Source: CAIKKV01 sp044346855 (GTDB taxonomy: Bacteria; Verrucomicrobiota; Kiritimatiellia; CAIKKV01). From it: a stretch of 42,210 bases of DNA. Position 1 is the first letter of the stretch, and each line of letters begins with the position of its first letter. This document shows, one piece after another, positions 23,882 through 30,482 of the stretch. Below the pieces are notes generated by a model. It had not been told where the DNA came from. It saw only the letters and a program-made list of their open reading frames with translations, and ran no database searches. Made by a program: the position numbers and the translations under genes. Location: positions 1-42,210 of the forward strand of contig JBIIYJ010000009.1 of assembly GCA_044346855.1 (NCBI GenBank). Direction: 5' to 3'.

Positions 23882-24802
23882 ATGAACCCGAAACCCGCCG
23901 CCCCGATCACCGATTACCTTAATTCTGAAGATATTGTCATCCCGCTGAAAGCCGGTTCATCGGAGGAAGCCTGCCGGCTGCTGATCGACCGTCTCCACCG
24001 GAGCCACGGCGGGTTCGACCAGGAGCGCGCCGTCCAGGCGGTGCTGGCGCGTGAAGCCGTCATGCCCGTCGTCATGGAACGGGAACTGGCCATGCCCCAC
24101 GGGCGCCTGGCGGACCTGGCCCGGCCGCGCATCGCGGTCGGAGTCTGCCCCGCCGGACTGGCCTACCCGGGCGCGGAGGCGCCGGTCCGGGTGATCGTGC
24201 TGACCCTGGTGCCCCTCAGCGAGCCCAACCTCTACCTGCGCGTGCTGGCCGCAGTCAGCAAGTCGCTGCGCATTCCGGGAACGCTCGACCGCATCGTCGC
24301 CGCCCAATCGCCGGACGGCGTGCTGGCCGCGCTCGGCATCAGCCATGAGCACCTTCCGGAATTCCTGGCCGTCAAGCATCTCATGAACACGAATCCCGTG
24401 GTCCTCCGGGACACGGACACCCTGGGCGACGCCATCGAGCTGATCAGCGCCAAGGCCATCATGGACCTGCCGATCGTGAACGCGCAGGGCGAGGTGCTCG
24501 GCACCATCGCCATCGAGGACCTGCTCCGCCTCTGCCTGCCGGCGCACCTGCGCTGGATGGAGGACCTCTCCCCCATCCTCCGCTTCGAGCCCTTCGCCGA
24601 GTTGGTCAAACGCGACTCCGGCCTGCCCATCACCCGGTTCATGCGGGAGGACATCCTGTCCATCGGCCCGGACGTCCCCGCCATCCAGCTGGCCAAGCTC
24701 TTCCTGCTCGACGAACGCCGCCAGGTGGTCGTCCTGGACAATCGCCGGCTGATCGGCACGGCGGATCTCACCTCCTACGTCCGCAAACTCTTCTGGGATT
24801 GA
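23882..24802 (+). CDS. EIIA (PTS)-CBS pair regulatory protein, divergent paralogue
   Basis: A 306-aa soluble protein with the same architecture as the minus-strand gene at 22714-23631. The EIIA domain (about 1-150) has the candidate phospho-His in ELAMPHGRLAD. A CBS pair follows (VKHLMNTNPVVLRDTDTL with LPIVNAQGEVLGTIAIEDLL; REDILSIGPDVPAIQLAKLF with QVVVLDNRRLIGTADL). Its inter-CBS insert has LRFEPFAELV, the counterpart of REFDPFEKYF. Its sequence is clearly divergent, so the duplication is old. GAGGAGG lies five bases before the ATG at 23882; an upstream in-frame ATG at 23837 lacks such a site. It is followed after six bases by its own transporter. Confidence 0.87.
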   Translation: MNPKPAAPITDYLNSEDIVIPLKAGSSEEACRLLIDRLHRSHGGFDQERAVQAVLAREAVMPVVMERELAMPHGRLADLARPRIAVGVCPAGLAYPGAEAPVRVIVLTLVPLSEPNLYLRVLAAVSKSLRIPGTLDRIVAAQSPDGVLAALGISHEHLPEFLAVKHLMNTNPVVLRDTDTLGDAIELISAKAIMDLPIVNAQGEVLGTIAIEDLLRLCLPAHLRWMEDLSPILRFEPFAELVKRDSGLPITRFMREDILSIGPDVPAIQLAKLFLLDERRQVVVLDNRRLIGTADLTSYVRKLFWD

Positions 24803-24808
24803 CCTGAT

Positions 24809-26269
24809 ATGCCTTTCGAAGACGAAACCCCGTCCCCGTCCCTCTCGCCCGCCCAGTTCGCGAAACGCGCCGTCATCCTGATCCTGGTCAGCCTCGGCGC
24901 CGCCCTGGGCTGCGGACTGGCCGGCATGACTGGACCGCAGCAACTCGCCGTCGGCGCCTTCGTTGTATCTATCCTGGGAACGCTGACGTTTTGGAACCTG
25001 CGCCTGAGCGTGGCCTTCCTGGGGGTCAGCCTGCTGATCCTGACCCGGTCCATGACGATCGAACAGTATGTCTGGGCCGCGGAGGTGCCCATCATCCTGT
25101 TCCTCATCGGCATGATGATCGTGCTGGGCTGCCTCGAGGATCTGGGCTTCTTCACCTGGGTCGTCCAGTCCATCATCTCCCTCCCCCACTTGACGGGCCA
25201 CCGGCTGATCGCCGTCATCAGCGTCGTCGCAGCCCTGCTCGCCTGCGCCGTCGGCGAGGTGATCTCGATCATCATCATCGCGACCCTCGTCTTCCAGGTC
25301 TGCGGCCGACTCAAGGTCAACCCCATTCCCTTCATCATCGTCTCCGTGATCGCCACCAACATCGGCAGCGCCGGCACCATGATGGGCAACCCCGTGGGCA
25401 TCCTGATCGGCGCGAAGGCCGGCTTTACCTTCGGCGACTTCCTCCTCTGGGCCTTCCCCGTCATGCTGGTCGCCACCGTCGCGAACATCGGGCTGGTCTT
25501 CTTCTGGTACCGGAAGGACCTGCGCGTGTTCGACGAACGGCTCCAAGAACAGGCGGCAAAAGGCGCCGACGCCCTCGATCCGCGCGTCCGGGTCCCCTAC
25601 CGCCGCAGCCTGACCATCCTTGCCGTGGTGCTCCTGTCCATCGCCCTTCACCACCAGTTCGAGCAGATCCTGGGATTGGAGAAAAACACGGTGCTCTTCA
25701 TCGCGCCCATCTTCTGCGCGGCCGGCGTCATGCTCTACCGCCGCGACCGCGCCCGCCATTACGTGGAGCGCTCCGTGGACTGGTGGACCCTGCTCTTCTT
25801 CATGATGCTCTTCTCGATCGCCGGCACGCTCAAGGCCAGCGGTGTGACGGAGGTGCTGGCCAAAAACTTCATCACCCATTTCGGCCGCGACCCGATCCTG
25901 CTGATCGCCGGCATCCTCTCCACCTCCGCGCTTGGCTCGGCGGTTGTCGATAACGTCGTCTTCGTGGCCGCCTTCTCCCCCATCATCGAAGGGCTCAAGA
26001 CCACGGGCGTGGCCGTCACACCCCTCTGGTGGGCCCTGCTCTTCGGCGCCTGCTTCGGCGGCAACATCACCCTCATCGGTTCCACGGCCAATATCGTGGC
26101 CCTGGGTATGCTGGAAAAACAGGCCCACGCCCACATCCGGTTCAAGGACTGGCTCAAAATCGGCCTGACCTCGGCCGTGCTCACGTGCGCCATCGCCGGC
26201 GGCGCCATCATCCTGCTCAGGGGACGCATGGCGGAGGTGCATTCCGCACCCCCGGCGCTGCAGGAATAG
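24809..26269 (+). CDS. ArsB/NhaD-superfamily transporter with altered first-half signature
   Basis: A 486-aa polytopic inner-membrane protein. The second half keeps the superfamily signature (SAVVDNVVFVAAFSPII and FGGNITLIGSTANIVALG). In the first half, the position of the Asp-Asn-Val-Thr-Thr motif reads ACAVGEVISIIIIATL, and the glycine loop reads SAGTMMGNPVGILIGA instead of the DPPN form. This asymmetry suggests a changed ion stoichiometry or a different substrate from the paralogue at 21398-22705. The first 20 residues are hydrophilic. No strong ribosome-binding site precedes the ATG, so translation is probably coupled to the EIIA-CBS gene. The TAG stop lies in an ATAGCNN repeat. Confidence 0.86.
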   Translation: MPFEDETPSPSLSPAQFAKRAVILILVSLGAALGCGLAGMTGPQQLAVGAFVVSILGTLTFWNLRLSVAFLGVSLLILTRSMTIEQYVWAAEVPIILFLIGMMIVLGCLEDLGFFTWVVQSIISLPHLTGHRLIAVISVVAALLACAVGEVISIIIIATLVFQVCGRLKVNPIPFIIVSVIATNIGSAGTMMGNPVGILIGAKAGFTFGDFLLWAFPVMLVATVANIGLVFFWYRKDLRVFDERLQEQAAKGADALDPRVRVPYRRSLTILAVVLLSIALHHQFEQILGLEKNTVLFIAPIFCAAGVMLYRRDRARHYVERSVDWWTLLFFMMLFSIAGTLKASGVTEVLAKNFITHFGRDPILLIAGILSTSALGSAVVDNVVFVAAFSPIIEGLKTTGVAVTPLWWALLFGACFGGNITLIGSTANIVALGMLEKQAHAHIRFKDWLKIGLTSAVLTCAIAGGAIILLRGRMAEVHSAPPALQE

Positions 26270-26293
26270 CGGATAGCTAATAGCGGATAGCGG
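26266..26293. repeat. Tandem heptamer repeat ATAGCNN at a convergent junction
   Basis: Four exact seven-base units in register: ATAGCGG, ATAGCTA, ATAGCGG, ATAGCGG. The array contains the TAG stop of the + strand transporter (26267-26269) and the TAG stop of the - strand gene (26277-26279). The same unit forms the array at 30406-30477. Confidence 0.85.
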
Positions 26294-26876
26294 AGCGAAG
26301 TTCCAGGACCAGCGGTTCGGGCCCGATCGGCGAAACCGTCCCGCACTCGGCATGCCAGGCCGCCCCGGTCGCGGTCGCAATAAGGCCGCGCCCGCCCGCC
26401 CTCACGCCCATCGCGCCGCCGCCCGCCGCCGCCCACCGCTCGCCCGCCGCGACTGCAAACGGGAATGCCAGCGACAGCTCCGCGGCTAGGCCGGGAGGAG
26501 GGCCCGACCAGCCAGCCCTCACCCGAAGACCGCCCTGCCGGGCTTCCACGCCGAATTCGGTCCGCCACACTCCCCCGCCCAGTTCCGCCTCCACGGCCAG
26601 CACGGCGCCTTCGGAATTGAATCGCGCGCGCGACCGGATGAAACGGGACAGGAGCGGGGCGCCACCCTCCCTCCGCACGAAAGCCTGGAACAGCTGAGGT
26701 TCGGCCTCGGGGTCCGCCAGTTCGCAAGCCGAAGGCCCCCGCCAGCGGAGCGACCGGACCCCGCCCGTGCCCAGGTCCAGCTGCACGCGCCAGGCCGGGC
26801 TTTCCAGCGCCTGCTCGGAAACCGAAACGCCCGCCGGCGGGGCCGGCAGTCCGGCCGGTTGGGCCACAGCGCTCAT
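26277..26876 (-). CDS. Hypothetical protein coupled to the phosphohexomutase gene
   Basis: A 199-aa protein that I do not recognise. It has no signal peptide or membrane segment. The sequence is rich in beta-prone segments (AWRVQLDLGTGGVRSLRW, RTEFGVEARQGGLRVRAGW, LSLAFPFAVAAGERW), with a hint of a carbohydrate-enzyme beta-sandwich (the opening resembles the LDLxTGGIxSL motif of such domains). It may be a remnant of a larger glycosidase, but nothing proves it. Support for being real: the ATG follows the phosphomutase TGA by one base (TGAGATG), and codon composition matches neighbours. Its last codons and stop lie in the ATAGCNN repeat, which may have truncated it. Confidence 0.55.
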   Translation of the reverse strand: MSAVAQPAGLPAPPAGVSVSEQALESPAWRVQLDLGTGGVRSLRWRGPSACELADPEAEPQLFQAFVRREGGAPLLSRFIRSRARFNSEGAVLAVEAELGGGVWRTEFGVEARQGGLRVRAGWSGPPPGLAAELSLAFPFAVAAGERWAAAGGGAMGVRAGGRGLIATATGAAWHAECGTVSPIGPEPLVLELRSAIRY

Positions 26877-26877
26877 C

Positions 26878-28221
26878 TCACCCTTCCCGGATCAGGGCAA
26901 GCCCTTCCCTGATCAGAGCCAGCAGCTCGTCCCGCTTCTTCTCCATGAGCGGCCGGGTTTTGGCCTCGAGATTCAGCCGGATCAGCGGCTCGGTGTTGGA
27001 GCACCGGACATTGAACCACCAGTCCGCATACTCCACGCTCACGCCGTCCAGATCGATCAGGCGGCCGTCGGAATAGCGGCTCTTGACCGCCTTCAGGACC
27101 TTCGCTGTATCGTGCACCTCGGAGTTGATCTCCCCGCTGGCGGCGTACCGCTGGATCGGGCGGACCAGCTCCGAGAGCGGCTTGCCGGCCCGGGTCACGA
27201 TGTCGGCCACCGACAGGATGGCCATGGCCGCGCTTTCGGTATAGTAGTTGTCCTTGAAATAATAATGCCCCGAGAGCTCGCCCGCGAACAGGGCGCCGGC
27301 GTCCCGCATCTGCTGCTTGATGAAGGCGTGGCCCACCCGGCACATCCGGGCCGTTCCTCCGCTCTCCTCGATCACCTCCTTGACCGACCAGCTGCTGCGC
27401 AGGTCGTAGAAGATGATGCCTTTCTGCTTCTGCAGCACGCTCTGCGCCACCAGGGCCGTGATGATGTCCATGGGCACCACCGCGCCCTTCTCGTCAACGA
27501 AGCCGGCCCGGTCCGCATCGCCGTCGAACGCCACGCCGAACGCGTAATGGCCGCCCCGGATCCTGGCCTGGAGCGCCTCGAGCGTTTCCGTCTTGAGCGG
27601 GTTCGCCTCGTGGCTGGGGAAGGTGCCGTCCAGCGTGTCGAACAGCGGATCGATCTCGACCAGTCCCTCCAGGGCGCGCGCCTCGAGGATGCCCATGCCG
27701 TTGGCGAAATCGATGGCGAGCCTCGGCTTGCCCGCCGGCCGCACATGGGACTGCACGTGGCGCACATAGGCCGGCACAATGTCATAGGCGGAAACGGTTC
27801 CCGGCTTCGCCGCGGCCGGGGCGTAGCTCCCCGACGTCACGATCTTCTCGAGGTCCAGGAGGCCGGTGGCGCCGCTGATCGGGACGGCCTGCGCCCGGCA
27901 GGGCTTGAAGCCGTTCCACTCGCCCGGATTGTGCGAGGCGGTGATCATGATGCTGCCGTCCGCCCCGAGCGAGCCATTGGCGAAATAGGTCATGGGCGTG
28001 GAGCACAGGCCGATGTCAATCACGTCGCAACCCTGGCGGGTCAACCCCCGCGCCAGCGCCTCGAACAAGGGCCGGGAATGCGGCCGCATGTCCATCCCCA
28101 CCACCACCTTCTTAGGTTTCAGGAAGGTGGCATAGGCGCGGCCGATGCGTTCGGCCATCTCGTCGGTCAGCGTTTGACCATAAATGCCCCGGATGTCGTA
28201 GGCTTTAAAAATGCTTTCCAT
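26878..28221 (-). CDS. manB: Phosphomannomutase/phosphoglucomutase
   Basis: A 447-aa alpha-D-phosphohexomutase that interconverts 1- and 6-phosphates of mannose or glucose, feeding nucleotide-sugar and polysaccharide synthesis in the cytoplasm. All four landmarks are present: the phosphoserine loop ITASHNPGEWNGFK (Ser96), the Mg-binding loop FDGDADR (Asp233-Arg238), the sugar-binding loop GELSGHYYF (Gly314-His319), and the phosphate loop RCSNTEPLIRLN (from Arg406). The opening FKAYDIRGIYG is also typical, and length is standard. The GELSGH loop and domain order favour the bifunctional PMM/PGM type over phosphoglucosamine mutase. AAGGA lies before the ATG at 28221. It is the first gene of a two-gene unit. 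Confidence 0.94.
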   Translation of the reverse strand: MESIFKAYDIRGIYGQTLTDEMAERIGRAYATFLKPKKVVVGMDMRPHSRPLFEALARGLTRQGCDVIDIGLCSTPMTYFANGSLGADGSIMITASHNPGEWNGFKPCRAQAVPISGATGLLDLEKIVTSGSYAPAAAKPGTVSAYDIVPAYVRHVQSHVRPAGKPRLAIDFANGMGILEARALEGLVEIDPLFDTLDGTFPSHEANPLKTETLEALQARIRGGHYAFGVAFDGDADRAGFVDEKGAVVPMDIITALVAQSVLQKQKGIIFYDLRSSWSVKEVIEESGGTARMCRVGHAFIKQQMRDAGALFAGELSGHYYFKDNYYTESAAMAILSVADIVTRAGKPLSELVRPIQRYAASGEINSEVHDTAKVLKAVKSRYSDGRLIDLDGVSVEYADWWFNVRCSNTEPLIRLNLEAKTRPLMEKKRDELLALIREGLALIREG

Positions 28222-28545
28222 GGCGCTTTCCTTTCGCTGTCTGGCCCCAAGATAGCCAAGCCGACCGCCTTCGTCCATGCGAAAGAATGACGGGCGCCTC
28301 TGCGCCTTGCAAGTCCCCGGGGGCGCCTGTCACCCGGACCGCACGCGCCAGACTTGCGCCCGACGCGCGCATCGGTCCGGGTGGCACCGGACCCTCCACC
28401 TTGTTCTGGAAAGGCGCCATATGGGACAGCCGCGCCCTAAAATCGCAGACGCGCCAAGAATGACACCAAAAAGGGTGGAATTTATCGATAAAAAGCTTAT
28501 AATTAAAGAATCGTAATAATGTTATACGTTTCTGGAGGGGTAGCC
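28222..28545. other. Non-coding gap with inverted repeats between divergent genes
   Basis: This 324-base gap separates the divergent phosphohexomutase and secreted-protein genes. The half nearer the mutase is very GC-rich and full of inverted repeats: GGCGC/GCGCC hairpin (28293-28306), CCCCGGGG, and an 11-bp perfect pair CACCCGGACCG (28331-28341) and CGGTCCGGGTG (28373-28383) around a 31-base loop. The right end (from about 28479) is abruptly AT-rich and contains a TATAAT at 28498-28503, a possible -10 for the secreted-protein gene with no good -35. I see no ORF with coding character here. Confidence 0.5.
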
Positions 28546-30396
28546 ATGCAGCGTGCTGGTTTTATTTCGTTGGCAGCTGGAGCCGTTTTCCTGCTGGCGG
28601 TGTCCGCCGGTGCGGCCGACAAAACCTTCATCACCCATAACGCGATGCTGACCAACTCGGGAGCCTGGAGCCCCGTCGGCGCGCCGACCGCAGGCGACAC
28701 CGGGGTCATCGGCGGAGGCCCGACTCCGATCAACGCCGTCTTCAACGCCAACCTTTCAGGACCACCGACCGCCATCATCGTCAAAACGAACGGGTCAATC
28801 TCCCTGAACGCCGCCATGACCGTCGAGCATAACCTCGTACTGGACGGCGGCACATTGCGCTCCGGCTCCGGCAATTACACGTATGGCAGCACGGTTTCCC
28901 TGAGCAACGAGTCCGCCTTTCTGGCCTCCGGCGTCACCCTGTCATTCACGGGCCTGATCCAGAACGCCGGCGCCGAAGCGGGAAAACTGATCATCACCAA
29001 TTCGAGCACGAACCTGGCAGGTTCTATCACCCTGAAGCGGGTCGGAAACACCTATTCGGGCGGCACGGTGCTTTGCCCCGGTACCCTCACCATTTCCTCC
29101 ACCGATGTGCTGGGCACCGGCCCCGTCGAGTTGAACCCCGGCGCCATCCTGCTCTACAGCGCCAACATCAGCCTGCGCAGTCGCATTATCGCGCAAGGGG
29201 GACGACTTCAAGTGGGCGCCGGCTATACCCTGAAATGCACCAACTCCGTGCGGGGCGACCTCGAAGTACTCGCCAGCGCTGGCGCGGTCGCCACTCTGGG
29301 AGGGCTTATCGAGGATTACAGCGCCTCGGAAACCGGGCGGCTGGTAAAGACAGGAGGGGGGTCGATATCCCTTGTCAACTCTAATTCCTATTCCGGCGGA
29401 ACACTCGTCAAAGATGGCGTTTTAGTCGTTAATAATGTAGCCAAAGCGCTGGGCAAAGGCAACGTGATCGTCACCAACGGAGCCGAAATAACCCTGTACA
29501 ATATCGCGGAACCGTCCTGGCCCGGAGCCGAAATCATCATCCTCAGCAACGCCAGCGTCCGGTTCAGCGCCTTCCCGGGCACGCTCTATACCACCAATGT
29601 CATCGTGCGGGAGGGCGGCCACTTCAAGGGAAACACCGCCATCGGAGGCTATTACATCTACGACCGGGTTCGCATCGAGGGCCGGGTCTTTTTGAACCGC
29701 TATCCCTCGCAGAGCGGCAGCCACTCCTGGGCGGGCCTCTTCCAGGACGGCGCCGTTCCCGGCCGCCTGATCCTCACGGGCCCCGGCACCGGCTCGACCT
29801 TCATCGCCAGCGCCAACCTCTACACGGGCGGCACGGAAATCGAGGATGGCGGACCCAACGCCTTCCCCCTGAAACTGACCGGTTCGGGCCGCATGCCGGA
29901 CACGGGCGAGATCCTGGTCCACACCAACGGCATCATGGATTTCAACAACATCAGCGACACGGTCGGCGGCCTCGCCGGCGTGGGGACAATTTCCCTGGGC
30001 AAGGCCGTCGTCACCGTCAACGAAGGGGTTTCCCCCGGCACGAACAACTGGCAGCCCGGCCTCCTGACCGTCGCCGCCACCAGCAGCGCGGCCCGCATCA
30101 CCCTGGGCGACGCCAGCACCAACCTCTTCCATCTGCGCTCGCCCGGCCTCCAGGACCAGGTCGTCCTGCAGGGCCCCGCGGGACTGACCCTGACCGGCAC
30201 CATCGAGATCGCTGGCACCCCGCTCATCTCCTCCGGCACCTACACGCTGTTCGATCTGAATGGCGGTTCGCTCCGGGGCACAATCCCCTCCCTGACGCTC
30301 CCGCCCCTCTGCTCCGGCACGCTGAACACCAACAGCGGCGACGTGGTGCTCCAGCTGAAGGTCCCGGAAAAAGGCACTATCATGATGCTGCGGTGA
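28546..30396 (+). CDS. Secreted autotransporter-associated beta-strand-repeat protein ending in GTIMMLR
   Basis: A 616-aa exported protein of unknown function. The signal peptide (ISLAAGAVFLLAVSAGAA) leads to a W-module (SGAWSPVGAPTAGDTGVIGG). The central region contains passenger-type beta-strand repeats (LVKTGGGSISLVNSNSYSGG, then TLVKDGVLVVNN; and a weaker ILTGPGTG with NLYTGGTEIEDGG) of the TIGR02601 kind. A C-terminal strand-rich portion follows (SSGTYTLFDLNGGSLRG). It ends VPEKGTIMMLR and stop. No barrel domain is seen. A strong TGGAGGGG lies about seven bases before the ATG at 28546. It is monocistronic, followed by the long hairpin repeat. Confidence 0.86.
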   Translation: MQRAGFISLAAGAVFLLAVSAGAADKTFITHNAMLTNSGAWSPVGAPTAGDTGVIGGGPTPINAVFNANLSGPPTAIIVKTNGSISLNAAMTVEHNLVLDGGTLRSGSGNYTYGSTVSLSNESAFLASGVTLSFTGLIQNAGAEAGKLIITNSSTNLAGSITLKRVGNTYSGGTVLCPGTLTISSTDVLGTGPVELNPGAILLYSANISLRSRIIAQGGRLQVGAGYTLKCTNSVRGDLEVLASAGAVATLGGLIEDYSASETGRLVKTGGGSISLVNSNSYSGGTLVKDGVLVVNNVAKALGKGNVIVTNGAEITLYNIAEPSWPGAEIIILSNASVRFSAFPGTLYTTNVIVREGGHFKGNTAIGGYYIYDRVRIEGRVFLNRYPSQSGSHSWAGLFQDGAVPGRLILTGPGTGSTFIASANLYTGGTEIEDGGPNAFPLKLTGSGRMPDTGEILVHTNGIMDFNNISDTVGGLAGVGTISLGKAVVTVNEGVSPGTNNWQPGLLTVAATSSAARITLGDASTNLFHLRSPGLQDQVVLQGPAGLTLTGTIEIAGTPLISSGTYTLFDLNGGSLRGTIPSLTLPPLCSGTLNTNSGDVVLQLKVPEKGTIMMLR

Positions 30397-30400
30397 AGCT

Positions 30401-30482
30401 GAAGAATAGCTAATAGCTGATAGCTAATAGCGAAAAAGAAATAGCGGATCCGCTATCAGCTATCAGCTATTAGCTATTCTTC
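30401..30482. repeat. Long inverted repeat of ATAGCNN heptamers (probable bidirectional terminator)
   Basis: The arms 30401-30432 and 30451-30482 pair with one mismatch in 32 bases around an 18-base loop, which itself holds the palindrome ATAGCGGATCCGCTAT (partly shared with the right arm). The left side has four forward heptamers (30406-30433), a seven-base AAAAGAA spacer and one more copy; the right side has four inverted copies (30450-30477). It fills the whole gap between two convergent genes, starting four bases after one stop and touching the other. Confidence 0.85.

Noticed and set aside
23957..26380. 807-codon open frame on the - strand
   Set aside because: It runs antisense across the EIIA-CBS gene and its transporter; composition (Asp/Gly/His/Gln-rich) is that of a shadow frame and no start signal is present.
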